Of a stretch of DNA of 64,000 nucleotides, positions 12,201-23,355 are shown in pieces (position 1 is the first letter of the stretch; each line of letters opens with the position of its first letter). Below the pieces are notes generated by a model. That model was not told the origin of the DNA. It was given only the letters and a program-made list of their open reading frames with translations, and did no database searches. The stretch lies in the NCBI GenBank assembly GCA_951812925.1, contig OX638369.1, forward strand, positions 50,525,061 to 50,589,060. The letters are read 5' to 3'. The DNA comes from Calliopum simillimum. Lineage: Eukaryota > Arthropoda > Insecta > Diptera > Lauxaniidae. Made by a program: the position numbers and the translations under genes.

Positions 12201-13502
12201 GGTTCAAAAGTATTGAAATCGAATGAATCGGTAAAAGTTCAAAAGTATTGGAACACATCTAAAACATCAAAAGTTATCAAAAAAAAAACTAAAATATCGG
12301 TAAAGGTTCAAAAACAAAAAAAGTCCAAAAGTATTAGAGAATCAGGCCTATTCCGTAATCCGTGTGGCTTCAATTTCTTTTCATTAAGGAGGCCTTTTCA
12401 TGAAAATGGTGAGTCATACGACAAAAAATATCAGAAACTTTTTGGTGGGGAATTACAGGTTCTACAAATAACATTGATTCACATTTACGAAAAAGTAACT
12501 GTTTAGCAAATATTATTTAAAAACCGCAAAAAGTCGAAAAATTAGACTTTATCGAATATTTCCGAAACAGTTACTTTTTCGTAATTACAAATAAATATTA
12601 TTTGTAGCACTTGTAATTCTCCACAAAAAAGATTCTTTCTTATTTTTATCGTGTGACTCACCATTTTCATCAAAAAACCTCCTAAATGAAAAGTAATTGA
12701 AATCGCACGGATTACGGAACAGGCCTGAATATTGAATAAACTGAAAAATCAGTAAAAGTACAAAAGCAAGAAACTTGATATTCTCTATTCAAGAATAAAA
12801 AAAAAAAAACAATAAATGAACTAGACCGAAAAGACAACAACACATACTTCATCAAGCAGCATAAGCATCAAATTACAATCGTTAATGACGCAAATGCGAA
12901 CGATAATTTTTATGCTAGCATTGAATTTTTCTTCAAGAACTTCATACTAAAAAAAAGTTTTATCTTTTAGTATGCAAGTTTGTTCCTTAGCACACGAAGA
13001 ATGTTTTTTAAAAAAAATACTAAAATAAGTTTGGTATATTTTGCGCCAAATCGTTACATCGGATTTTCATAAAAGCAATTTTATATAAATAGTATAAGTA
13101 TTAATTTTAAATAAAGTGTCTAGCCGATATATGCAAACAAAAATACCAAATAAAATAAATTTTTTCTTCTTTTACACAGGGTCATCCGTTCATGGAAAGT
13201 TTGCGGGAAAACCGATTACTGTTATACTCAATTCTGGTATCTACAACTTTAGTAATTTTCCTAGCGCTTGGTTTGTCACCTGATTTAACTTCAACTTTTG
13301 AAATTGTCGCATTCCCAGATGATGTAAGTTTTGTATTTGTATTTGTATATGGACCTCAATTCATTATTTTTTATTTTTTTAGTTCCGCAAAATACTTATA
13401 CTAGTACTCTTATCGGACACTATAGCAGCTTACGTAGTCGATAGGACATGTTCATTCCTCTTTGGTGAGACCAGAAGAAAATCAAAAGTACTGAACTGCT
13501 AA
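6269..13502 (+). CDS. ATP13A1: P5A-type ATPase ATP13A1 (CG6230 orthologue), 5' partial
   Basis: This encodes the endoplasmic-reticulum P5A P-type ATPase. The family extracts mis-targeted moderately hydrophobic or tail-anchored helices from the ER membrane using ATP. Exons by splice signals and phase: 6269-6929, 6989-7941, 10187-11138, 11205-11401, 11460-11602, 11673-11805, 13180-13323, 13383-13502. These give 1100 continuous residues. Visible motifs are LTGES (actuator loop, split by the first intron), the P5 signature PPDLPIEL, the phosphorylation site DKTGTLT (Asp codon at 7522), TGDNPLTA and the hinge [13 protein letters not shown]. Membrane segments flank these, and the protein ends ...SFLFGE plus a short basic tail. 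From the family's usual length (about 1200), roughly 110-130 N-terminal residues lie in exon(s) upstream that I could not find. The donor at 11603 (GTTTGA) is weak but keeps the frame. The third exon carries an Ala/Thr-rich linker. Introns 2 and 6 hold transposons. The gene converges on Gr39a. Confidence 0.93.
8035..10125. mobile_element. ~2.1-kb foldback element in ATP13A1 intron 2
   Basis: The two halves are inverted copies. 8510-9165 is complementary to 9200-9870, and the centre is near 9170-9195. The outermost match pairs AAGTTGTAATT...CGCCCAT at about 8045-8073 with its complement at about 10090-10122. Distal arm parts (8130-8510 and 9890-10010) are degenerate repeats of a motif close to AACGCCCAAAAACGAAAT. 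No transposase is visible, and the open frames on the two arms are mirror images. Target duplication not resolved. It is spliced out of the ATP13A1 transcript. Confidence 0.8.
11806..12342. other. Intron 6 of ATP13A1, left part
   Basis: AT-rich DNA with a loose repetition of 'TCGGTAAAAGTCCAAA' and 'AGTATCGAAAAA'-like phrases from 12040 to 12330, spaced about 60-70 bp. No gene seen. Confidence 0.5.
12343..12727. mobile_element. 385-bp MITE, CAGGCC termini
   Basis: Inverted arms of about 170 bp run inward from CAGGCCTATTCCGTAATCCG at the left and its complement at the right (CGGATTACGGAACAGGCCTG). Flanks share only AAT, so the target duplication is uncertain. Non-coding, within ATP13A1 intron 6. 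A fragment with the same end sequence occurs at about 27010-27028. Confidence 0.8.
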
Positions 13503-14019
13503 AGGGACCAGTTTTAGTTTCAATTTTTTAAACACATACCCCTTTCTCACTTTTAAGTAAATAAATATATATTTATATTTTAAACATAAATTCATTGTAA
13601 AATAAAAGCCTTTAACGATTTTTTACCTTTTTATGAATAATCGTTGATCATATATTTTTTGTGTCTTTTTGTTTCTTTAATAAATCAAAAAAATCGAGCA
13701 GTAAAATAAATAAGAAATTATGTAACGTTAGAGCTTAATGAAATGTACAGAAGATGTGTGTGCCAGTTGAATTAAATATATGTACTATATGAAATATGAG
13801 AAAGTGTTTTGTGGTAATATAAATGAAATGAAAGAAAGGCAACTTATGCTAAAAATGTATTTATTTTATTAGTTCAAATGCTCGTACTTAATAAAAATAA
13901 TTGTTTGTGAATTATAGTAAACTTTAAGCAACAATGTGATTAAAAATGTTTTTTTTTTTTTTGAAGAAAGTGTGTTAAAAATTTAAAAAGTAACATTCAG
14001 CCATAGTACTCGTGATATC
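13503..14019. other. Convergent 3' UTRs of ATP13A1 and Gr39a
   Basis: This 517-bp stretch lies between the two facing stop codons. AATAAA at 13601-13606 is about 100 nt past the ATP13A1 stop. On the other strand AATAAA (complement at 13860-13865) is about 155 nt past the Gr39a stop. No other feature seen. Confidence 0.6.
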
Positions 14020-16471
14020 TTAAGTTTTCTGCTGTTGTATAGCCTTTTGATCTTCCATTTTAGAATCTTCGAGTTGTTTAAATTGAATTAGTATGACCAA
14101 ATATGTTGTAACAGCGGAAAAAATCTGTTTTGAAATTCAATATGAATTGTTGTATGTTTGAAGCACCACATAAGTAATTTAGATCTCACCTTAAAGAGTG
14201 TTGAATTATCGATGACAAAAAATCCATAAGCAGTAAATTGTACTTCCTGTTTAATACTTTTCGTTAAAAATTTGTCGATCTAAAAAAGGTAAAAAGTCAA
14301 ATTTTAATTTTTGTTTTCTATGCTCAACTTTAGCTAACAAATTTACAATGTTTTGGTACTCTTTGCTTTTTCCATAAACTCGTGCCAGTATCTGTGAAGT
14401 TGTGTTTGCCTAAAAGGAAAAATTGGTAAACAAAAGAGTACACAAAATGTTTCACAATATTGAAAATTATAATTTTAATGGCTTTATTTGTTTCTTCCTA
14501 TCTTTTTATAGCTTTAATTTCCAACCAAAGAGCGCACACAAACTGATATATTTATATTCACACCAAGGACGACCCTTATAAAGATCTATTACTCTTTGTA
14601 AAGACAAGTATGTAATCTTATGATGGCACGTTTCAGACTTTAGTGGTTTTTAAAAGAATCGTTTACTTAAAAAAAATTTGCATTTAATTATACCTGGCTT
14701 AATGCCAAAATATTAAAATAATTTTAACTTTGTGCACATTTACACACAAATACATTTCTAATGGTGTATAATTCAAAGTCGTGCTCCATTTCTAACATAG
14801 TAAAAAAAGTAGGACAAATTTTTGTCAAACGTATTAATATATAGATTACGACTGTTATGATAAGGATGGATTACCGAAAGTACCATACCGATTAATTTTC
14901 CTATTCAAATAACGATTTTGAAGGTTTTTTTAACAATGCTATTCTCATTGAATTCGAGTGCATATTTCTTTTTTTAAAACTAGTTTATTTTGGGAAGCTT
15001 TTAAGTCTAAGAAGAAATATGTAATCACAAAGTATCACTCGGATCTAGTGTCGGGTATATAACCATATTAAAATATTGGTGTCACATGAAAGGTGTTTTA
15101 ATAAGCTATAAAATTGTACAAAAGTTTTTAATTTGTCATGAATTAGGCCTCATCAAAATTTTCCTTTCTAATAATTTAACCTGATAACTGATAACCATAC
15201 TTTCTCGTGAATTTTGCCCTCAGAGAAGTCAAGAATGTTTATTAATGATTAGGCCCAATATAAAAACAATCAACACATACCTCTTTGGTTGCATTGCCAC
15301 AACTTTTCGAGAGCAAAGCCAACAATGCAGTATGCAAGCACAACCAGGCAAAACACAATTGCATTACAATTGGCGACAAGTCCGTTTGGGTTGTAATTTG
15401 TACAAACATATTGTATGTGGTTGTTGTGATCGTATAGAAGGCATAACCCATATAACCAACTAAAATCAAACTACAACAATCATTGATCGATTTGTAGATA
15501 CGTAACAAGCGATTGTGCACTCGAAAGGTAAAAAGTGAATCTTCAGGAAAGTTTTCCATCATCCAATTATCAGCAATAACATCATTTATACGGCGCACCA
15601 CAATACGACGCTGTTGTCGCCTCTGCTGAACATACGAATATCCATTTAGGACCATATTGAGATATCCAAATCTTATGGTAATTATGCGCAACAACGCTGC
15701 AGCATACACAATAAATATGGTAGATAAACCATTTTGTAAACCATAGAAACCAACTAGCACGTATGAAGTAATGGTAAGTGGTACATCTATACCGAGTATC
15801 TTTAACACCAATATATAGATTTGACATACGAAAATACCGAATATAAATTTAGCTGAAAATTTGCAATTATTCTCCAGCGTAGCACCAAATTGACGATTAA
15901 TGTCCTCATCAACTTTTAAGATTTCATTGATCAATTTAACGAAAACCTGTGCATTGCGGGCACATATGAAAACTGTAACAGAAAAGGTAAAAATGCATAA
16001 TAGCAGCTCGATCCATTGATTGATGTTATCAGTATCGCGTGACGAATAGAACAACTGAGATGAGCCGGGCTTAAATAGATTGTATATGCTGAATACCGTT
16101 AGTGTATGCACTACAACTCGTATAAAAAATGAATAGTACTCGTTGGATTTGGTTGGTGGACCGATTTTGTAGTTCGAAATTTGCTCGTAAATGGGCAATA
16201 AACCAGTGGCCTTGAGTATAAAGAGCAGCGTACGCATTTCCGAAAACATAGCGCTTTCAATTGGGTTTTGACGCATAAACTCATTGGGCTGATTGTATAT
16301 GCGTCGCTGCTGTTGATGATGATACATTGGAGATGATATTTTTGCAGTTGCTGTTGTGGCCGTAGATATTGGCATTTTTGCTGGATTGGATCTCTTGATG
16401 CTTTTTTCTAGTGAATTTAAATATAACTTTTTCGTGCTAACTCTCTTAACGTTATGAATATGACGTGCCAT
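14020..16471 (-). CDS. Gr39a: Gustatory receptor Gr39a, isoform from proximal first exon
   Basis: This is a second receptor using the same three 3' exons as the distal form. Its own first exon is 15281-16471, ending ...CGNATKE at GAG|GTATGT, phase 0, and splicing to ANTTSQILARVYGK. If translation starts at 16471 the product is 482 residues with a 74-78 residue hydrophilic, His/Gln-rich N-terminal extension. Starting at the in-frame ATG at 16249 (MFSEMRTLL) or 16237 (MRTLLFILKATGL) gives about 404-408 residues and matches the start of the sister exon, so I prefer one of these. Hydrophobic segments are spread as in seven-helix Grs, and GYMGYAFYT is shared with GYAFYT in the distal exon. The same MGYAFYT phrase in both exons supports origin by exon duplication. 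Confidence 0.88.
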
Positions 16472-19298
16472 TTGAAATTTTTTATGTATCGAAAAGTCAT
16501 ATTGTATAATGGTAATTGAATTTGTATCTCAAACGGATAATCTGAGATTTACGATAAAAGGTATTGTATAGCACTCACTTTGCTTACATAGTACTTGTGT
16601 TTGGATGCAAACAACCTTTGTTTTTCCATAGGGTTGATATATCTATCTAGTTAAACCATTATTAAAATTAATTTCCAATTTCTTTAGAAGTTTATTAATA
16701 TAAGGTGGAGTCAAGTTTTGTTTTTTTTTTTTTTTATATTATTGCTTGTTTAATATTTCTATGAACCAAAATGAAACATTCCTATGCTATCTTTTAGAAT
16801 GACTGAAAATTAAACATTTATTAGGCTTCCAACTTAAGAAAAGTTTATTTTTAGAGGTCCATGAGTCACTAAATCCAAAGGAGGCTACTCCTTTAGATCC
16901 ATAGTTGCTATATTCTTGCTCAATATTTAAGTGAGGCAATTAAAATTAATTGCATCATTTGAAACTAAGTCAGGTCACAAAATCATGTCAGGATTTTGAA
17001 ATAGCCTAGTCGAAAAGTTAAAAAAAAACCGTTCTCCGCTATTTTTGACTATATATATCGAGACAAGGTAATATAAAATCTGATATGACAGCTGAAAGTA
17101 CTGAGGCCTTTTCCTTTAAATGGCACTGTGAATTATATCTGTATCATTTTTTGTCTCTAAAATATCCTAACCTAAAAATAAAGAAGGTAAAAAACACTAT
17201 TTTTGGAGGTTAGGACAGAACTTTTAAAATTTGTCTGTTTTTTAACGAACTTAATCATTTAAAACTACTCATCTTCGAACTGAACTTTCGAGTAGTCATC
17301 TACTTTTTATACCCTACACCCATGGTATATTGACTTTGTCTTTCCGTTTGTAACGCAGAGAAGGAGGCATGGTATTGTAGATATGGAAAAGTATACATAT
17401 TATTGATCAGCGTTACCTCCTGCGTCGATAAAGCTGGAAATATATTTGACGAAAAAACTGAACAATATAATTCAATGAAATTTTGTACACTGCCTTCGTA
17501 GTCAAAGTTAGATCGCGGGATTAAAAATGAGCGAAATCGGTCAACGGACATGCCTACCGCCCATATAAAAAATATATTCAAAACGAAATATTATGAATAT
17601 TATTTGCGATGGCGCTAGCAATATACACAAAATACTAGGGATAGTAAGCATAAGCTCTGAGCAAAAACAAGGTGAATTCGTGCAAGAGGACGAGTCACCT
17701 CCCATATAAATAAAAGTTTAGAAATGTTATAATGAAAGCGCTTTTTGAGATAATTTAACCAAATTTCATTCATACAGTAAGCTCTGAATAAAAGAAGGAG
17801 GAACTCGGACAAGAGGGCGTGGCCCCACCCATATAAGTAAAAGTTTCAAAATGCTATAATGAAAGCGTTATTTGTGATAATCCAACTAAATGTCTCTCAA
17901 ACACTAAGGACAGTTAGTGCAAGCGCTGAAAAAAAAACTAGGCGAACGCGAACAAGAGGGCGTGGCATATCCCATACAAACAAAATTTACGTACTTCCAT
18001 AGTGCAAGCGGCCAAAGGAAGCACCCTTACTAGTTTTTTTTTGCAAAGTTATGATCTTTCTAAGATGACATTATGAAATTTATACATAAGGAATACACTA
18101 AAGAAACATTTTCGAATTCCATAATAAAATCTTAAAAAAGAAAAAAAAAATGGAGGAGATCACTCGGCAGTTCGGTTTGAAGATGAGGAGTATATCTCGA
18201 TTCAAGATGAAAATTTAGAGATGAAGCATGACTCATTCTGAGCATTTTTGATATCGTAATAAAATAACCGTAGGCGTTTTATGCAAAATTTCTGCTAAGA
18301 TGGAATATCCATCATTCGAAAAAAGCCATTTAACGACCACCCTATCATACATACATTTTATTAATTAAAACACTTACCTCAGACGACATGGCATCGCAAG
18401 AACTACATATAACAGACATCGTTGTCACTTCGGCGACAACCCATGCTACTGACAAACCCATTGTATCGAATTTATCACGAAATTCAACGTGTGTTGTCAG
18501 AGTGGAAAATGCCAAATAACTTTGGTTGGTCACCGTGTAAAATGCGTAGCCCATGTAGAAAAGCAACCCAACACTTGTTACAGAATTGATGTTCTCTGTT
18601 ATATAACGGAATTTACAAAACATTTCAATTAAATTGCTCAAATCGCGCCAATTTTCCTTATCACAGTTATCACCGCTAGCAAACTCCTCCAGTTTTGCAT
18701 TAACAAATTCGATGCGACGTGTCAGATTCTTCAAGACAATGCGCAAATATAAGGCAAACATTGAGGAGAATAACATTTGAAGCGCATAAGATATCAAGAG
18801 TACACATTGCTTCGGCCAAGCGATACTGCTCTTGAAATGTACATAGAAAAAGGCCACCGATATAACGGTTAGTGACATCAATGTAAGTAAAGCAATCAGA
18901 AGTGGTGAAGTGTAAACACCTTCGAAACCGCCTGCCTCCAAGTATTCATCGATTTTTGCAATGTCCTTGAATGTACGGCAATGTTTGGCCGCATTGTAGG
19001 CACACGATATAACGATCATCGTATAGCTAATGATGCAGAAGAGTGTCTCTATCGTTTGGTTAATCTCTTCGGTATCACCCTGCACTGAATTCATGATTTT
19101 GTAGTAACGTGAATTGAAAAGGACATCCCAAGCGAAAAATACAGATGAACAAAGTATAATCGATGTCAGGATGTAAGTATATGTCTTGCCACTCTTCGAT
19201 ATGGTCAAGTCATCCTCCCCTTTACTTAGAAAGAATGGCAAAATACCACAAAGTTGTGCTGGCAGTGCCACAGAATGGATATCTTGGAGTATACGCAT
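14020..19298 (-). CDS. Gr39a: Gustatory receptor Gr39a, isoform from distal first exon
   Basis: This is an insect chemoreceptor of the Gr family, a seven-helix ligand-gated channel with intracellular N-terminus on taste neurons. Exons: 18378-19298 (307 residues), then shared 14347-14409 (21), 14190-14279 (30) and 14020-14124 (34 plus stop), all phase 0, giving 392 residues, normal for the family. The start MRILQDIHSV opens the exon directly. The large exon ends ...CDAMSSE at a GAG|GTAAGT donor. The last exon carries the diagnostic C-terminal TYLVILIQF motif (family pattern TYxxxxxQF) in the final helix. The receptor is nested in no other gene. A Helentron-like element lies in the long intron between the two first exons. 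Identification rests on the shared 3' exons, which follow the Drosophila Gr39a pattern. The ligand cannot be inferred. Confidence 0.9.
16472..17303. other. DNA between Gr39a first exons, proximal part
   Basis: AT-rich, no reading frame of interest. It should contain the promoter of the proximal Gr39a isoform just above 16471, but no core element can be named with confidence. Confidence 0.4.
17304..18033 (+). mobile_element. DINE-1/Helentron-like element, copy 1
   Basis: Starts TTTTTATACCCTACACCCA and ends CACCCTTACTAG followed by T. Internal phrases GACACGCCTACCGCCCAT-like and 'AAGAGGGCGTGGC' recur at about 140-bp spacing. The copy is degenerate near its right end. It sits in the intron separating the two alternative Gr39a first exons. 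Helentron-type assignment is inferred from the CTAG-T end and the architecture shared with copies 2 and 4. Confidence 0.65.
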
Positions 19299-20082
19299 TT
19301 TTATAAATCGTATTATAACTTATTTTTTTTTACGAACTTTATACGTTTATAACGTATGTACGAGTACTTTGGCTTCAACTTTGAAACCTAAAAAGTATTT
19401 TTTATTAAATGGATTTTACTACTGCTACTGCAATTCATTCTCACTGCGATAAGAGGCAGTTTAACGTTTTGGCTAAAGGTGTTAATAGCAAATTATCCAA
19501 ATGGGGTGCAGTAATTAAGGCAATTCAAATAATAGTGATTGCATTTACACGTTACTTACGTGATAATTGGCAAAACTACTTTATGGTTTTAGTTGACAAA
19601 AATAATATAATACGCCTCGTTTTCATTCAGAAGATATTGTAATTGGTATTGGATAACCATGATCCTCATCTGTCTTTTGTCGTATTGGGTATTTTGAACA
19701 AACCTATGTATTTCCAAGTATTTCTTTAAGATGATACCAAATTCGTTCTCGGAATTGCTGTATCTCGAATAGTTTTTGAGATAACATAGTTAAAAAGAAC
19801 CGCGCTGTTATGCTATTGTGGCAACACTGTAAAAATGAAAAATATCGAATTTTTTGAAAAACTGTTGAGCTATACGTACCATTTTTCGATATATTCTCAT
19901 TTGTTTCTGTCAGTCTTGTATAGTTATAAGTCGTAGCGTCAATTTGTTAAGGAGAAATAATCTTTCAAATAAAACAATATTTACAGTGAAAATTTGGGAA
20001 GTTTTATTTAACTATTTTAGCGATAAAGTTTCACTCTTAAACCATTTCCTTGAAATTACACACTGGGTTATAACTGTATATT
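19299..20082. other. Upstream region of Gr39a distal exon
   Basis: AT-rich DNA without a convincing gene. Promoter elements of the distal Gr39a isoform are expected just above 19298 but none is clear. No further Gr-type exon was recognised in this stretch. Confidence 0.4.
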
Positions 20083-20894
20083 TTTATACCCTACACCCAG
20101 GGTATATTCACTTTGTCCTTCCGTTTGTAACGCAGAGAAGGAGGCGTGGCAGATATGGAAAAGTATATATATTCTTGATCAGCGTCACCTCTTCAGTCGA
20201 TATAGCCATGTCCGTCTGTCTGGCTGGCTGGCTGGCTGGCTGGCTGGGTGGCTGGCTGGCTGGGTAACGGCTGTGTGTGGAAATAAATTTTTTGGGAAAA
20301 CTAAGAAAGATAATTCAATGAAATTTGGTACACAGCCTCCGTCGTCAAAGTTAGCTCGGGGGATTGAAAATGAGCGAAATCGGTCAACGGACACGCCTAC
20401 CGCCCATACAAAAAATATCTTCAAAATGCAAATTTTGGAATATATTTTACAACAATGCAACCAAAATACACATAAATACTACGAATTGTAAGCGCAAGCT
20501 CTGAGAAAAAGCTGGTCGAATTCGGACAAGAGGGCGTGGGACCTCTCATATAAGCAAAAGCTTCAAAACGCTGTACTGAAAGCGTTTTTTGAGATAATCA
20601 AACTAGATTTGACTCGGACACTAAAAACTATATATGCAAGCTTTAAGCAAAAACTGGATAAAATCGGACAGGAGGGCGTGGCTCCTCCCATATAAGCAAA
20701 AGCTTCAAAACGCTATTCTGAAAATATTTTTTTAGATAATCCAACCAAATTTCACTTAAATACTAAGAACTATAAATGCAAACTCTGAGAAAAAACTGGG
20801 TGAATTTGGAGGGCGTGGCACCTCCCATATTAGCAAAATACTGCTGTGTAGGGTATTTAATGTTTAGCCAGGCCAAAGGTAACACCCTTACTAG
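20083..20894 (+). mobile_element. DINE-1/Helentron-like element, copy 2
   Basis: Left end TTTTTATACCCTACACCCA. A (GGCT)n microsatellite lies at about 20218-20264, then roughly 140-bp degenerate units with 'GAGGGCGTGGC'. The right part has TGTAGGGTAT (complement of the left ATACCCTACA), then AGCCAGGCC and ...CCCTTACTAG|T. This order of subterminal inverted repeat, microsatellite, core repeats, hairpin and CTAG end is what is known for Drosophila DINE-1 (Helentron-associated) elements. Confidence 0.7.
20218..20264. repeat. (GGCT)n microsatellite
   Basis: About eleven tandem GGCT/GGGT units, preceded by GTCTGTCTG. It occupies the microsatellite position of the surrounding Helentron-like element; a shorter version is in the copy at 34.9 kb. 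Confidence 0.9.
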
Positions 20895-21512
20895 TTTTTT
20901 TTTCGTCTCTGAAATATCCTTATATTGAAATTAGGTAGATAGGGCTATTTTTGAGGTTATGTACAGAATGCACAAAATTTTTCTGCTATCTATTAACTGC
21001 AGTATTTAGTACTATTCTTCATCTACAAAATTATTGAGTGTTCATGAACGATTTTTCTTTGCAAAGGCCTGACCATTTTAAGATGACATTATTAAATTCA
21101 AACAGGTAATAGTGAAATAAGGAATACACTAAAGCAAAAGAAGAAAGTTTGAATTTCAAGATGTCTTCTAATCAGTGTCGCAAATTGGTATGGGCTGGGA
21201 CGCTGTGCCCCACCCCCAAGGAAAATAAATTGCATATATTTTGTATTGATTTCGAAATATGTACATAATACACATATGGCTTGCTCCTCCAAGATTTTTT
21301 TGCATTGGCACCACTGCTTTTAATAAAAATGTTGAAGAAAATTCAGGCGTAGCTAGGAAGCCGCCGCCTTGGCGAAAATAGGCTTTTAAGGGCGGCGGAC
21401 GGTTCTTTTGATGTAAACCGAAATTCATCCATATAAATATAATAATAAAACATTTTTTGTTCTTTTTGTTTTATTACGTGTTTTTTGGTCAATAAGGTTT
21501 CAAATCATTTAA

Positions 21513-21930
21513 TTATATACCCAATGGTATATTCACTTTGTACTTTCGATTGTTAAGCAGAGGAGGAGGCATGGCAGGTATGGAAACTCAATTCTTGATC
21601 AGCGTCACTTTCTGAGTCGATGTAGCCATATCCGTCTGTCTGTCTGCCTGACTGGCTGCTTGCGGAAATATTTTTCACGGGAAATACTTGAGATGGTAGG
21701 TGCAAAAACTATTCAAAAACAAGGTGAATTCAGATTTATGAGCGTGGTACCAATCATATACTTAAGTCAAAGTTTCTAAATTCTATACTGGAAACGTTTT
21801 TTCAAGATAATCCAACCAAATTTTATTCTGATCAGAAACTTGTTTGATTCGGACAAGAGGGCGTGCGATCTCCCTTAAACTGAAAGTTTTCAAAATGCTG
21901 TAGTGCAAGCGTTGTTAGAGGTAATGCAAC
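21513..21930 (+). mobile_element. DINE-1/Helentron-like element, truncated copy 3
   Basis: It shares ATACCCAATGGTATATTCAC, then the 'GGCATGGCAGGTATGGAAA' and 'CTTGATCAGCGTCAC' phrases and a (CTGT)n/CTGGCTG stretch with the other copies. It lacks the conserved right end. Confidence 0.6.
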
Positions 21931-23355
21931 AGTATTTCGCACAGTTACTGTCTCAGAAAAAATTGGCACTTTGTTTTCATCAACAAAAAAAAAAAGTGAA
22001 AATCAATTTTTTTTTATATATATTTTTTTTTTTATTTTTTATTTTTATTTATGTGTAGTATAAAGAATACAAATAACCCTAAAAGTGTTAACAAATATTT
22101 ATTTACTGTAGAATATGGTACTCTTTTCTTTAGGCTCTTTATTAAGATTTGTCCAGTTGTCCAGTGGATTCGCACTTTTTAGAACAAAATGTTAATTTTT
22201 GCCCTTGCAGTTACCTTTCTATGGTGGCTTTAGATTAGTGAGAGGTGGCTAAATCAGGTCAGAATATTTCAGCACCTTCGTGTTCACGAACAAATGGCAA
22301 AAGATGATTTTCAAGACACTTGTCAATATAAATTTTCGAATTTGTTGTGTCATGTGCAACAGAAAAAAAAACTATTTCCCACATCTCAGGTGCGTATGTC
22401 CTATGGTGATTTTCTTTTCTCTAATTTTGCTCTGCATCTGTCCCTACTCCATACAGGTATAAAATTTGTGTCCCGGTCGGAATTCTGCTTAAAGAGTTAC
22501 TTCACCTTTTTCACCAATTGCTCGTCTAAGCCTGATTTTCTACTTGAGATATTTTTTGTACGATAAGTAGACCCTTCTGTGATTCAGAAAAAACCCTTTG
22601 GATAGTGGTCCCATATTTCGACCTATACCATGATTAGGTATATCAGAATCCTTAGAAACAAAAGTGTAAATTATTTCCGGGACAGTCCAGTTAGTGGACC
22701 TTTCTTACTTACCAAAACAGAACGAAAGTGGTGGCCCATTTTATGGTTCATGTTCATAAAACTATTCGCGTATCTCCAAAGCTAGATCCAAGCCATACTT
22801 TTTTTGTTGTTGTAATTGTTGTAGTAATTTCAGAAAAAAAAAATCCGATTAATTACCCTAAACTAAATTTACTCCCCTCTTTTTTGGTAAAAAAAAAAAA
22901 AATATGCTCAATTTTTAAAACAAAAATGCTCACTGAATTTTTCAGTGAATTTTTTTTGGAACGTAAGATTACTACATACAACAATTACAACAACAATTAC
23001 AAAAAGTATGGCTTGTTTATAGCAACTATCAGTTGCTATAAAAAGTGTTTTACAATATAAGCGACAATATAAAATTTAATTATCTGTGCGTGCATTAATC
23101 GAGCTACTACTGTAGTTTTTTCTGCAGCGACATCTGCCGGAAAATCTTCTTTCAACTGTCGTAATAAACGTCAATGAAACATTTAAGAAAAAATGGCACA
23201 AATGGCGGCGAATTTTATTTAGAGTTTTTATTTGCGTTTTTCTATTAAATCCAATGTGAAAATATTGTGCAAAACAATACGGAAACATAAATTATTATTA
23301 AAAAGATTAACTGCAATAAATATACCAACTAAATTAATCAGAATCTCCATTAAAA
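21931..23355. other. Gr39a-E2f2 intergenic region
   Basis: AT-rich with poly-A/T runs at 22000-22060. A short hairpin-type inverted repeat is at 22789-23012: CCATACTTTTT...GTTGTTGTAATTGTTG faces its complement CAACAATTACAACAACAATT...AAAGTATGG. E2f2 5' UTR and promoter must lie toward the right end, but I cannot place the start of transcription. Confidence 0.5.

Noticed and set aside
15582..15827. 81-residue frame on the same strand as Gr39a
   Set aside because: It overlaps the Gr39a exon in another reading frame; the receptor frame is clearly the coding one.
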